Shown: positions 8,255-16,710 of the stretch, in pieces
Numbering within the stretch: the stretch's first letter is position 1
How the letters are laid out: each line of letters begins with the position of its first letter
Assembly: GCA_031394355.1 (NCBI GenBank)
Contig: JANNSU010000074.1
Location: 62,001 to 126,000, forward strand
Reading direction: 5' to 3'
Length of the DNA: 64,000 bases
Origin: JAEUMY01 sp031394355
Lineage (GTDB): Bacteria; Pseudomonadota; Gammaproteobacteria; Burkholderiales; Usitatibacteraceae
The notes under the pieces: generated by a model
What the model was told of the DNA's origin: nothing
Seen by the model: only the letters and a program-made list of their open reading frames with translations
Databases searched by the model: none
Translations under genes and position numbers: made by a program

Positions 8255-9307
8255 ATGCCCGGCCCCTCCAAGCGATGGCTGTTCTGGATCGTCATTTTCG
8301 GCGTCATCGGCTTCATTGGTACGAGGCAATACAACGCCGATGAATATCCTGATGCCTGGCCCAAACCGGCGCTCATTCCGGGCTCTTTCATGGGTTGTCC
8401 GAACTTCAGCGGTGAGTATGACAACGCCAACGACAGCATTCCCCGCCTGCTCACCCACCAGCCCATTTGGGAGAAGGGCATGCGCGGCTGGTTCGAGCAC
8501 AAGGCCATCGTCACGCAGGCACCGGACGACAGCTGGATCAAGATCAGCTTCGAGCTGAACGAGCGCGGGCTGGTCGAGCATCGCGAACATGTCATGAAGT
8601 ACGGCAGGGGCTGGCCCTCCGGTCACTTCCATCCCGTCACGCTCAAGAAGGGGGACCACTACGACTGCGGCATGCGCTGGTTCGAGCTTGACGTGCTGCC
8701 CGATGTGGACCTGACCGAGACAGGCAATGGCAAAGTGCGCATGAGTCTCGATCGGCACGGCAATCTCATCGCTGCCTATGTCAAAAAAGAATGGACCAGC
8801 TTCGGCATATTCTTCGGCCAATCCATCGGCCCGAGCTGGCAGCATGACAAGACCCGCTGGGTGCGCTGGACCAAACGCCCCAAGGGTGCGGACGAGGCGC
8901 TGAAAGCGTTGCAGACGCTCGAAGTGGTTCGGCAAAAGCACTTTCGAGCCTACGGGGCAAAGCGCCTCATCGGCATCGGCAACTTCATGGGCCGCGACAT
9001 GTGTGTACGGGTGTGGGACAACGCAGCACCCAACCCCGACGCCCCCGAAGCCAGCATTCGCAACTCGGAGGGCATCATCGGTGAACGCAAGCGCTTGCCC
9101 GATGGCAGCCTCGTGCTGGATCTGCCGTGTCCAGAAGGCTGGGAGTGGTTCAAGCCCACGCAGTTGACCAACTACTTCCTGCGTACGATTGAGCCGATGA
9201 CCGCTCAGTACAAGATGGCCTGGTTTCCCTTGAAGGAGCCGGGTGCCAAGCCGACCGAGCGCGATCTGGATGATCTGGACGCGCTGCCCGATCCGCCCAG
9301 GGAATAG
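8255..9307 (+). CDS. Membrane-anchored hypothetical protein
   Basis: A 350-residue protein with one N-terminal membrane segment (residues about 7-22, RWLFWIVIFGVIGFIGT), so it is probably anchored in the inner membrane with the bulk outside. The soluble part begins with GCPNFSGEYDN and continues with Trp-rich beta-like stretches (WEKGMRGWFEHKA, WIKISFELNE, GHFHPVTLKKGDHYDCG). Cysteines at roughly residues 49, 138, 250 and 292 could form disulfides. It sits 29 bases behind the secreted-protein gene in the same orientation. I cannot assign a family or function. Confidence 0.7.
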   Translation: MPGPSKRWLFWIVIFGVIGFIGTRQYNADEYPDAWPKPALIPGSFMGCPNFSGEYDNANDSIPRLLTHQPIWEKGMRGWFEHKAIVTQAPDDSWIKISFELNERGLVEHREHVMKYGRGWPSGHFHPVTLKKGDHYDCGMRWFELDVLPDVDLTETGNGKVRMSLDRHGNLIAAYVKKEWTSFGIFFGQSIGPSWQHDKTRWVRWTKRPKGADEALKALQTLEVVRQKHFRAYGAKRLIGIGNFMGRDMCVRVWDNAAPNPDAPEASIRNSEGIIGERKRLPDGSLVLDLPCPEGWEWFKPTQLTNYFLRTIEPMTAQYKMAWFPLKEPGAKPTERDLDDLDALPDPPRE

Positions 9308-9528
9308 CGGCTGGGGAACATAGCCGTCGGTGAGCAGTTCGCGGGATTACCCTGAAACGCACTATCGTCCTGCCCCACGCCTGGGTATGGGAATCGGTTT
9401 TACTTAAGGGAATGCCGCTTCCGTCCTGCCGCAACACGTATCACAGTCCTCGCGAGCCCCGATTGTTCTCCTTGTGAACGCCCGCTACAGTTTTCAGTGG
9501 CGCATTCACCATGAACGGGGGTATCAAA

Positions 9529-10689
9529 ATGAGGAGTTACCTCAGAGCTGGACACCACCATCCACAGGCTTCCAGGGTGGCAGCATTGTTGCTGTTCGTT
9601 GTCTTCACATTCACGCCGGCTGCGGCACAAATCAGGCTGGGTATCGCTGGTCCGCTGGAGGGCAAGAACGCGGGCTCCATGCTGGAGGTGGTCAAGGGCG
9701 CGCAGATTTACATCGACCAGATCAACGCCAATGGCGGCGTCAATGGTCAGAAAATTTTGATTGTTGCGCGTGATGACAACTTCGAAGTGGCCAAAACCGT
9801 GGCGGTGGTCACCCGCCTCATCGAAGAGGACAACGTGGTCGGTCTGATGCTGGTACGTGGCACGCCACACAACCAGGCCATCCTGCCCTTGATCGAGAAA
9901 CACAGGGTCCCGCTCATCGGGCCATCCACCGGTGCATTGATGTTCCATGATCCGGTGAATCGCTACGTGTTCAACGTCCGCACCACCTATCAACTGGAGG
10001 CGGAGAAACTGGTCGCACTGCTGAAGACGACCGGCATGCATCGCATTGCCGTACTCAACGTGGCCGATGGTTTCGGCCGCGACGTGCTGAAGGGTCTCAA
10101 CAATGGTTTCGCAAAGCAGAACCTGCAGCCCGCAGTGGAGCTGGAGTTCGACCGTAATGCAGCCACCAAGGACAACACCGACTTCATGAAACCAGTCCTG
10201 GACAAGCTGGTGAAAAGCGATCCGCAAGTCGTCGTTGTCGTCGGTGCGGGCCTGGCAGTGAAGAATGCCATCGTCGCGCTGCGCAGTGCCGGGTCGGAAG
10301 CCCGGATTGCGACCGTATCCAACAATGCCTCGACTGCATTCATCAAGATGCTCGACAAGCACGCGCGTGGTGTCATTGTGAGCCAGGTGTTTCCTGACGA
10401 GAAGAGTCTCGCCCAGCCTTTCGTGCGCGAGGCCCACATGGCCGCATTCAAGAACAAGGTTTCGCTGACGCAAGGCATGCTCGAAGGCTTCGCCGCCGCG
10501 AAAGTTACCGTGCGCGGCCTGCGCGGTGCCGGAACGCCAGCGACGCGTGCAGGCTTGCAGCGGGCGCTGGATAGCCTTGGTGCCTTCGATCTCGGTGAAC
10601 TGGTCATCAACTTTTCACCCACCGACCACACAGGGCTGGACTTGACCGACCTGTCCATCATCACGCGCGACCAGACTTTCCTGCGCTGA
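9529..10689 (+). CDS. ABC transporter substrate-binding protein, branched-chain amino-acid type
   Basis: A 386-residue periplasmic binding protein of the Leu/Ile/Val (Peripla_BP_6) class. The start at 9529 is preferred over 9511 because GGGGGT lies 7 bases before it. Residues 1-33 are a Sec signal ending in TPAAAQ. The mature domain shows the family pattern: IRLGIAGPLEG, GAQIYIDQINANGGVNGQKI, DDNFEVAKTVAVVTRLIEEDNVVGLM and IGPSTGA. No permease or ATPase gene is adjacent, so this is an orphan receptor that must share a transporter encoded elsewhere or act as a sensor. The ligand cannot be read from sequence. Confidence 0.88.
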   Translation: MRSYLRAGHHHPQASRVAALLLFVVFTFTPAAAQIRLGIAGPLEGKNAGSMLEVVKGAQIYIDQINANGGVNGQKILIVARDDNFEVAKTVAVVTRLIEEDNVVGLMLVRGTPHNQAILPLIEKHRVPLIGPSTGALMFHDPVNRYVFNVRTTYQLEAEKLVALLKTTGMHRIAVLNVADGFGRDVLKGLNNGFAKQNLQPAVELEFDRNAATKDNTDFMKPVLDKLVKSDPQVVVVVGAGLAVKNAIVALRSAGSEARIATVSNNASTAFIKMLDKHARGVIVSQVFPDEKSLAQPFVREAHMAAFKNKVSLTQGMLEGFAAAKVTVRGLRGAGTPATRAGLQRALDSLGAFDLGELVINFSPTDHTGLDLTDLSIITRDQTFLR

Positions 10690-10720
10690 CTTTCGCGGTG
10701 GGCGGGATTTTCTGATCCCG

Positions 10721-10764
10721 CTGCTCGCCCTGCATTGCGAATATTCGCAATGCAGGGCGAGCAG
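10721..10764. repeat. 44-bp perfect inverted repeat centred on the palindrome
   Basis: Arms of 16 bases (CTGCTCGCCCTGCATT and its exact complement) enclose GCGAATATTCGC, making one uninterrupted 44-bp palindrome 31 bases after the stop of the substrate-binding gene. It can form a long hairpin or cruciform and may end transcription, but no T-run follows on either strand. Confidence 0.85.
10737..10748. repeat. GCGAATATTCGC palindrome, copy 4
   Basis: Perfect copy forming the exact centre of the 44-bp inverted repeat. Confidence 0.9.
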
Positions 10765-10796
10765 GGCGTGTGCTCGTGCATGGACGCTGTTCCCTC

Positions 10797-10830
10797 TGCC
10801 TTTCCCTTTCCCTTTCCCTTTCCCTCTCCC
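10797..10830 (+). repeat. TTTCCC tandem tract
   Basis: About five tandem TTTCCC-like units upstream of the TPR gene, similar in character to the pyrimidine tract before the SRAP gene. Confidence 0.75.
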
Positions 10831-10951
10831 GCTCCTTCATCCAGCGGACGGGCCCGCACGCGGAAGGGTTTCTGGTACATTTCCGGCCTTCCTGCCGCCA
10901 TCGGCGGCGCATCTCAACTGCCGTGCGGATTTCCACGCGTTTCTCTTGCCC

Positions 10952-12262
10952 ATGAACCTCCATCACAATCTCTTCCCCGGCCAGGCAATCAAGGGTGGCC
11001 TCAACCTTCTGAGTCTGCATGCGCCACGCGCTGGCCTGTTGAGAGCCACCTGTCTTGCTGCCTTGGTGTTCCTCCTGCCTTCGGCGCTGGCCGCGCCCCG
11101 TGTGCCCACGGACCCCGCCGAGGTGCTGGAGCGATTGCCCATCCGTCCGGGCGATACCAAGGCGCGCGAGGTGTCCGCGCTCCGTGCTGCCGCGAGCGCG
11201 AATCCGGAAGACGCTGTACCGGCGCTGAAGCTGGCCGACTATTGGTACGACCTCGCCATGGCCCGTGGCGATCCGCGCTACATCGGCTACGCAGAAGCGC
11301 TCATGACGCCACACTTCGTGCATGCCGAGCGTGGACGTATGGCTGCGGTTCTGACCCTGCGCGGCCAATTGCGCCAGTACCGCCATGACTTCGACGGTGC
11401 CCTTGCCGATTTCAGCGCCGCCATCAAGGCTGATCCGGGCTTTGCACTCGCCCGCGCCTGGCGCGGTGCCATCCACATTGTGCAGGCTCGCTATGCCGAG
11501 GCCAGCGCCGACTGCGAGGCGTTGAAGCCGCTGGGTGGCAAACAGGGGACTGACACACTCAGCGCAGGCTGTACCGGCCTGGCGCAGGCTTATGGCGGTC
11601 AGCTCGCCGCAGCGCAGGCGACCATGGAGCGCGCCCTGGTGCGTGCCACCGATCCTGCCAACCGGCTCTGGCTGCACGGGCATCTTGCCGAGGTGATGCA
11701 GTGGCGCGGGGATCTCAAGGCCGCCGAGAAGCACTATCTTGCAGCGCTTTCGCTGAATATCGAGGACAGCTTCCTGCTCACCTCACGCAGCGAGTTTCTG
11801 CTCGATCAAGGGCGCCATGACGAAGTGGTGAAGCTGCTTTCCGGCTGGGAGAGCTCGGATACTTTGCTGCTGCGGCTCACGTTCGCTGAAACGGCGTTGA
11901 AGCTGCCCATCGCTGCAGCGCATCGACGCACGATGCGTGATCGCTTCGCCGCGGCGCGGGCGCGGGGTGACACCACCCATCAGGCCGACGAAGCCCGATT
12001 CGAGCTGCAGCTCGGCGGCAGTCCCGCCCGGGCGCTGGAACTCGCGCTGGGCAACTTCAAGGATCAGCGTGAGCCGCGCGACGCGCGCGTGCTGCTGGAG
12101 GCAGCCATCGCTGCCGGGGACGCTGCTGCCGCCCAGCCCGCGCGCGACTGGCTTCGGGCCACCGGCTTCGAGGATCCCTTGATCCGCCGACTCGGTGCTG
12201 CCTCTCTGGCGCAAACAAAAGCGAAGCCCGCCGCACCGGCGGCGCAGGGAGCGAAACCATGA
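10952..12262 (+). CDS. Secreted TPR-repeat protein
   Basis: A 436-residue protein. The ATG at 10952 is used; the open frame also has a TTG two codons upstream. A long signal or membrane segment ends near residue 47 (CLAALVFLLPSALAAP). The rest is Ala/Leu-rich helix with TPR-like repeats, clearest around YRHDFDGALADFSAAIKADPGFALARAWRGAI and WRGDLKAAEKHYLAALSLN. The last 20 residues are an Ala/Pro/Lys tail. Its stop overlaps the start of the HupE/UreJ gene by 4 bases (ATGA), so the two are translationally coupled. A scaffolding role next to the metal-transport protein is inference. Confidence 0.8.
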   Translation: MNLHHNLFPGQAIKGGLNLLSLHAPRAGLLRATCLAALVFLLPSALAAPRVPTDPAEVLERLPIRPGDTKAREVSALRAAASANPEDAVPALKLADYWYDLAMARGDPRYIGYAEALMTPHFVHAERGRMAAVLTLRGQLRQYRHDFDGALADFSAAIKADPGFALARAWRGAIHIVQARYAEASADCEALKPLGGKQGTDTLSAGCTGLAQAYGGQLAAAQATMERALVRATDPANRLWLHGHLAEVMQWRGDLKAAEKHYLAALSLNIEDSFLLTSRSEFLLDQGRHDEVVKLLSGWESSDTLLLRLTFAETALKLPIAAAHRRTMRDRFAAARARGDTTHQADEARFELQLGGSPARALELALGNFKDQREPRDARVLLEAAIAAGDAAAAQPARDWLRATGFEDPLIRRLGAASLAQTKAKPAAPAAQGAKP

Positions 12263-13398
12263 GCGCGCGCCGCTTTCTGGTTGCCGTGCTGGCGTTGGCT
12301 GCGACCTTGTTGACCGCGCTGCCGGTCTCTGCGCACAAGGCCAGCGACAGCTATCTCAGCGTCAACGTGAAGGGGCTGGCCGTGACAGGCCAGTGGGACA
12401 TCGCGCTCCGCGACCTCGATTTCGCCATCGGGCTGGATGCGGATGGCAGCGGTGAGATCACCTGGGGAGAGGTCAGTGCGCGTCACGATGCAATCGCCAT
12501 CTGGGCGCTCGGACGCTTGACCCTTGCGCGTGGCGGCGCCTGCGAGATCAAGGTGACCGAACATCTGGTGGATACGCATACGGATGGCGCCTATGCCGTG
12601 CTGCGGTTTGCCGGTACGTGTCCTTCCGCCACGCAGTCCCTGTCAATCAACTATCGCCTGCTCTTCGATATCGATGCGCTGCATCGCGGACTGCTCAAGC
12701 TGGATCTGGATGGCGTCACCCACGCCGCCGTGCTGGCCCCGACAACCGGCACGCTCGCCGTGAAGGCTGGCGAGACGTCGCATCTGGCCCAGTTTGTCCA
12801 GTATCTGGTTGAAGGGGTATGGCACATCTGGATCGGGTTCGATCACATACTTTTCCTGCTGGCGCTGTTGCTGCCAGCCGTACTCCTGCATGAGGCGAAG
12901 CGCTGGCATGGTGTCGCAACTTTCCGCAAGGCGGGGGCAGAGGTTCTGTGGGTCGTCACCGCATTCACGGTCGCGCACTCCATCACGCTCACACTGGCCG
13001 CGTTGCAGATCGTGACGCTGCCCTCGCGCTGGGTGGAGTCGGCCATTGCTGCGTCGGTCGTGCTGGCAGCCGCCAACAATTTGTTCCCCCTGGTGCAGGG
13101 CCGTCGTTGGCTGGTGGCATTCAGCTTCGGGCTTATCCACGGATTCGGCTTTGCCAGCGTGCTGGCTGATCTCGGCCTGCCCAAGGATGCCCTGGTGCTG
13201 TCGCTGCTGGGTTTCAATCTGGGCGTCGAGCTGGGCCAGCTCGCCATCGTCGCCGCATTCCTGCCCGTGGCGTTTGTCCTGCGCGATACACCGTTCTACC
13301 GAAAGATCATTTTCTTGGGCGGCTCCATCGTGACGCTGCTGCTGGCGCTGGTGTGGTTCATCGAGCGGGCGTTCGATCTGAAGCTGCTCAGCGGCTGA
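12259..13398 (+). CDS. HupE/UreJ family membrane protein
   Basis: A 379-residue protein with a signal peptide (residues 1-26, ending PVSAHKASD), a periplasmic domain of about 160 residues and a C-terminal membrane domain of about six helices. The HupE/UreJ_2 motifs are present: GFDHILFLLAL, FTVAHSITLTL, GLIHGFGFA and FNLGVELGQ; their His and Asp residues are thought to bind metal, usually nickel or cobalt. The periplasmic part contains LDADGSGEITWGE, a 12-residue EF-hand-like loop that could bind calcium. It is coupled by ATGA to the TPR protein. No hydrogenase or urease gene is nearby, so the metal substrate is open. Confidence 0.85.
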   Translation: MSARRFLVAVLALAATLLTALPVSAHKASDSYLSVNVKGLAVTGQWDIALRDLDFAIGLDADGSGEITWGEVSARHDAIAIWALGRLTLARGGACEIKVTEHLVDTHTDGAYAVLRFAGTCPSATQSLSINYRLLFDIDALHRGLLKLDLDGVTHAAVLAPTTGTLAVKAGETSHLAQFVQYLVEGVWHIWIGFDHILFLLALLLPAVLLHEAKRWHGVATFRKAGAEVLWVVTAFTVAHSITLTLAALQIVTLPSRWVESAIAASVVLAAANNLFPLVQGRRWLVAFSFGLIHGFGFASVLADLGLPKDALVLSLLGFNLGVELGQLAIVAAFLPVAFVLRDTPFYRKIIFLGGSIVTLLLALVWFIERAFDLKLLSG

Positions 13399-13432
13399 TG
13401 TGCGTGATGCCGCAGTTTTCGTGAGCGGGTTG

Positions 13433-13452
13433 CAACGCCGCTTCAGGCGTTG
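13433..13452. terminator. Possible bidirectional terminator
   Basis: CAACGCC and GGCGTTG form a perfect 7-bp stem with a 6-base loop between the convergent HupE and isocitrate-lyase-family genes; the loop contains the stop codon of the latter. There is no good T-run, so the call is weak. Confidence 0.35.
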
Positions 13453-14242
13453 AACAGCCCGTTCACCCATCCGCCCTTCAGACTCGCGGGGGTGAAGAGA
13501 ACAGTGGAGTCCCCTTGCGCCTCGAACTCGCGGCCCAGCCGCATCGCCTCACCCAGGGAGGCGGCCCAGAGTGCAGCACCCGCGCTGAGACGGCGCGCGC
13601 CGAGTGACTTCAGGTCCTCTGCCGCAGGCACGCCCGGCACGGCCATCAGATTGAGCGGCAGCGGCTGAGCGGCCAGCGCCTTGATGTCTGCAGCACTGGA
13701 GGCCAATGGAACGAACAAGCCATCCGCGCCGGCATCGCGGTAGAGAGCCGCGCGACGCAATGTCTCCTCAAGCTGCTGCCTTCCGGGGCGAGCTTTCGCA
13801 GATACACATCTGTACGCAGATTGATGAAAAGATCGATGCCAGCCGCAGCTACGCGCTTGCGAATATTCGCAATCTTGGCGCAGGTGAGATCCACGCTGGC
13901 TGCACCATCTTCCAGATTGATGCCGACCGCACCCGCCTCGGCGATTTTCAGCACGTTCTCTGCCGCAACGGCTGGATCGGCCGAGTAGCCGCCCTCTGCA
14001 TCCACCGTGAGCGGCACGGAGATCACGCGCGCAATGGCACGTACAGCCGTCAACATCACCGCCTGCGGCAGCACGTCGCCATCCGGCCAGCCGTTGGCCC
14101 ACGCGAGACCGGCACTGGTGGTGGCGATGGCTTGCGCGCCGGCCTCTTGCATGAGCCGCGCACTGCCTGCATCCCAGACGTTGGGGAGGATGAGCAGGCC
14201 GGATTGATGCAGTGCACGGAAGCGGGTGGCAGATGGGTTCAT
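13443..14242 (-). pseudogene. Isocitrate lyase/PEP mutase family gene with a frameshift
   Basis: The start at 14242 has AGGAA 6 bases upstream. The first frame reads MNPSATRFRALHQSG, LPNVWDAGSARL, the family signature VDAEGGYS (metal site) and INLEDG, then loses homology after DVYLRKLAPEG at about 13779. The family sequence resumes in another frame at QQLEETLRRAALY and continues through ADGLFVPLA and LNLMAVPG to a normal end at 13443. One lost base (or two gained) explains this. Rejoined, the protein is about 266 residues, full length for this cytosolic C-C lyase family. It is either a recent pseudogene or a sequence error. The palindrome copy at 13859-13870 lies in the intact part as Ala-Asn-Ile-Arg. 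Confidence 0.8.
13859..13870. repeat. GCGAATATTCGC palindrome, copy 5
   Basis: Perfect copy inside the frameshifted isocitrate-lyase-family gene; the symmetry extends to 16 bp (TTGC...GCAA). Confidence 0.9.
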
Positions 14243-14770
14243 GGTGTTTCCTGTGTGGTGTGTGGTGTGTGATCGGTGATGGGTGATGGGCTTCGCAGGC
14301 GGACAATGCGACGAATGCAGCATCCTCGCACGACCTGCCAGAAATTTCTGGTGCGACGTGGATGGCGTGCGGCGCTTGGGCCAGATTGATCCCGCGCTGT
14401 AGGCCAGTGTGTTCATGCACAAGGCAGTTGGCTGAGACCCGGTTCGGCATGTTCGCTTGCACGTCCTGCTTGCGCCCCGACGACCAACGAACAACCTTGG
14501 CAGTCGGCGATGGTGCGTCGCAGCAACGGCTACGCGCCATGCCGCGCTCGTACTTTCCGTATCAGCGGCTCTGACGATGCTGTGTGTGAATGCCGCCCGT
14601 GGCGGGACTACCATCCAGTTGTGTTCCGTGGGTAAGCGTCCGCATGGCGCAGGTAGTCAGCGCGCAAGCTCGGAGCGGGAGAGTTTCAACGTCTCTGGCT
14701 AACTGTACTGACCCACGGCATTCGCACGAGTCGTTCACATCACAACGGACACGATCCGGAGGAGAACAAC
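14243..14770. other. Non-coding stretch between divergent genes
   Basis: Begins with a GTGTGGTGTGTGGTG / GGTGATGGGTGATGGG low-complexity tract (about 14251-14290), the complement of the leader of the lyase-family gene. The remaining roughly 480 bases have no open frame with a ribosome-binding site and no RNA gene that I recognise. The promoter of the downstream reductase-like gene must lie here. Confidence 0.45.
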
Positions 14771-15841
14771 ATGCAACCCAAGTACCGCATTCTCATCATG
14801 GGTGCCTCATACGGCTCCCTGCTCGGCACCAAGCTTGCGCTCGGCGGCCACGATGTCACGCTGGTGTGCCTGCCCGCCGAAGTTGCCGCATTCAACGCCA
14901 ACGGCGCCATCATCCGCATGCCGGTGAAGGGCATCGAGGGCCTGGTCGAGATCAACTCCAAGAACGCGCCCGGCAAGCTCTCTGCGGCAGGCCCCGCTGA
15001 GGTAAACCCGAAGGACTTCGATCTCGTTGCACTTGCCATGCAGGAGCCGCAGTATCGGTCCGCCGGTGTGCGCGAGCTGCTCGATGCGGTTGCGAAAGCC
15101 CGCGTGCCCGCCATGTCCATCATGAACATGCCGCCCATGCCCTATCTCGCGCGCCTGCCTGGGGTGGATGTGAAGGCATGTCGTGATTGTTTTGCTGATG
15201 CCACCGTGTGGGACACGTTTGATCCGCAATTCATGACGCTCTGCTCGCCAGACCCGCAGGCGTTTCGCCCGGCGGACGAGCCTGTCAACGTGCTGCAGGT
15301 GCGTCTGCCCACCAACTTCAAGGCCGCGCGGTTCGAGAGCGATGCCCACACCGCCATGCTGCGTGATCTCGAGGCATCGGTGGATGCCGTGCGCTTCCAT
15401 CACAACGGCAAGGAAATCGAATTGCCCGTGAAGCTTCGTGTGCATGACTCCGTCTTCGTGCCGCTGGCCAAGTGGTCCATGCTGCTGGCGGGTAACTATC
15501 GCTGCATCGGTGACACCGAAATGCGTCCCATCAAGGACGCCGTGCATGGTGACATCAACCAGTCGCGCGAAATCTACAACTGGGTCGTGCAGCTCTGTGT
15601 TGCGATAGGTGCTGCGGAGAGCGACATGGTGCCGTTCGAGAAATATGCTGCCGCCGCAGAGGGCCTGGGCTCGCCGTCATCGGCCGCCCGCGCGCTGTTT
15701 GCCGGTGCGCCGTTCATCGAGCGCGTCGATCGTCTGGTGCAGTCAGTCGCGGCCCAGCGCGGGCTGCGCCATCCGGAAGTCGATGCCATCGTCGCGCGGG
15801 TGGATTCGCGATTGGCGTTGAATCGCAAACAGGCGGCTTGA
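14771..15841 (+). CDS. Ketopantoate reductase-like (ApbA/PanE N-terminal) protein
   Basis: A 356-residue cytosolic protein with GGAGGAG 6 bases before the ATG. The N-terminus is a Rossmann fold (ILIMGASYGSLLGTKLALGGHDVTLVC), where a G-x-S-x-G variant replaces the usual G-x-G-x-x-G; the LALAMQ-like strand near residue 90 also fits the ApbA family. The C-terminal half is helical with DGxxxR-like residues but lacks the tidy ketopantoate-binding Lys/Asn/Ser pattern I would expect of PanE, so the substrate is probably different. Length is longer than PanE (about 300). Call it an NAD(P)-binding oxidoreductase of this superfamily. Confidence 0.7.
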   Translation: MQPKYRILIMGASYGSLLGTKLALGGHDVTLVCLPAEVAAFNANGAIIRMPVKGIEGLVEINSKNAPGKLSAAGPAEVNPKDFDLVALAMQEPQYRSAGVRELLDAVAKARVPAMSIMNMPPMPYLARLPGVDVKACRDCFADATVWDTFDPQFMTLCSPDPQAFRPADEPVNVLQVRLPTNFKAARFESDAHTAMLRDLEASVDAVRFHHNGKEIELPVKLRVHDSVFVPLAKWSMLLAGNYRCIGDTEMRPIKDAVHGDINQSREIYNWVVQLCVAIGAAESDMVPFEKYAAAAEGLGSPSSAARALFAGAPFIERVDRLVQSVAAQRGLRHPEVDAIVARVDSRLALNRKQAA

Positions 15842-15853
15842 TCAGTCATTGCT

Positions 15854-15865
15854 GCGAATATTCGC
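15854..15865. repeat. GCGAATATTCGC palindrome, copy 6
   Basis: Perfect copy 12 bases after the stop of the reductase-like gene, just before a dispersed repeat. Confidence 0.9.
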
Positions 15866-15886
15866 AACGTCAGTAGCCCGACCCTG

Positions 15887-15971
15887 TAGCCCGGATAGAG
15901 CGCAGCGGAATCCGGGAGTCGCCGCTGCACGGAGGGTGACCCCGGGTTGCGTTTCACTTCACCCGGGCTAC
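15887..15971. repeat. Dispersed inverted repeat, TAGCCCGG type, copy 1
   Basis: Starts TAGCCCGGATAGAGCGCAGC and ends CACCCGGGCTA, with outer ends complementary, forming an imperfect hairpin of about 85 bp. Two more copies lie at 16410-16493 and 20252-20418. It is a REP-like element of a kind common between genes in proteobacteria. Confidence 0.8.
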
Positions 15972-15999
15972 GGGCTCGCATTTGCAGTATCTTGCAATC

Positions 16000-16395
16000 A
16001 TGCGATCAATCATTGCGGCGTCTATCGCCATCTTGCTGGGTGCGTGTGTACTGGTTTTCGGCTGCTCCGACAATTCGGCGGCTGTGAGAGTCGACTTCAT
16101 TGATGGTCCTCTTCCTGCCGACTTTCGAGTAAGCAATGGCACGTGCTCGGCGATTGCGGAGGCTATCCCGGACAAAACTTGGTACGCAGAGTGTGGAGCG
16201 AAGGTTGGCCCGCAAAAATTTGTTGTGATCTGCGGAAACAACGCGCTCCCCCGAGCTGAATTGGAGCTGGACCTGCCAAAGGGCGACTCCCACTACTTGA
16301 GCTTTACTGGCGCATGTTCGTCGTCAACTGCGCAGATTTTAAGGGGGAATCAGCTCAGCAGGGGCAAGTGGGTTTGGTCCACGGACGGCCAGTAG
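16000..16395 (+). CDS. Small predicted lipoprotein
   Basis: A 131-residue protein. The ATG at 16000 is preferred to the TTG at 15982. The N-terminus (MRSIIAASIAILLGACVLVFGCSDN) has a hydrophobic core and two possible lipobox cysteines, LGAC and VFGC; the second is followed by S-D-N and looks better. The mature part contains four cysteines (near residues 49, 65, 77 and 104) that may pair in the periplasm. It lies between two copies of the same REP-like repeat and has lower GC than its neighbours. No family is recognised and there is no strong ribosome-binding site. Confidence 0.5.
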   Translation: MRSIIAASIAILLGACVLVFGCSDNSAAVRVDFIDGPLPADFRVSNGTCSAIAEAIPDKTWYAECGAKVGPQKFVVICGNNALPRAELELDLPKGDSHYLSFTGACSSSTAQILRGNQLSRGKWVWSTDGQ

Positions 16396-16409
16396 TCATT
16401 CAGGAGGAG

Positions 16410-16493
16410 TAGCCCGGATAGAGCGCAGCGGCATCCGGGAGTCGCCGCAGCACGAAGGGTGACCCCGGATTGCGTTTCACTTCGCCCGGGCTA
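16410..16493. repeat. Dispersed inverted repeat, TAGCCCGG type, copy 2
   Basis: Nearly the same sequence as 15887-15971, so the small lipoprotein gene is bracketed by two direct copies. Confidence 0.8.
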
Positions 16494-16539
16494 GGGGCTG
16501 ACGTCAATCGGTGTGCGTCGGGGTCAGGTTGTTGGCTCT

Positions 16540-16551
16540 GCGAATATTCGC
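16540..16551. repeat. GCGAATATTCGC palindrome, copy 7
   Basis: Perfect copy with 16-bp symmetry (CTGC...GCAG), 20 bases left of the CCCCCTTTG repeat. Confidence 0.9.
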
Positions 16552-16570
16552 AGCCATAGCGTGAAGGTCT

Positions 16571-16670
16571 TCCCCCTTTGGACAAAGGGGGACCGAGGGG
16601 GATTTCGATCAGTGGTGGAGCGTAAGGCAAATCCCCCCAACCCCCCTTTGTCAAAGGGGGGCTACCGGCA
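16571..16670. repeat. Dispersed CCCCCTTTG/CAAAGGGGG repeat, copy 1
   Basis: Two hairpin-forming blocks (TCCCCCTTTG...CAAAGGGGGA and CCCCCTTTG...CAAAGGGGG) separated by GGGGGATTTCGAT and a GCAAATCCCCCC segment. The second copy is at 20430-20521. Copies 7 and 8 of the palindrome flank this block on either side. Confidence 0.8.
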
Positions 16671-16678
16671 CCTGATAC

Positions 16679-16690
16679 GCGAATATTCGC
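16679..16690. repeat. GCGAATATTCGC palindrome, copy 8
   Basis: Perfect copy directly after the CCCCCTTTG repeat and 20 bases before the end of the DUF3500 gene. Confidence 0.9.
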
Positions 16691-16710
16691 AATGACTCGT
16701 GATGCACCGA

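Noticed and set aside
16410..16493. Insertion-sequence ends around the small lipoprotein gene at 16000-16395
   Set aside because: The flanking TAGCCCGG repeats occur elsewhere in the window and are hairpin-forming intergenic repeats without transposase or target duplication, so no composite element is inferred.
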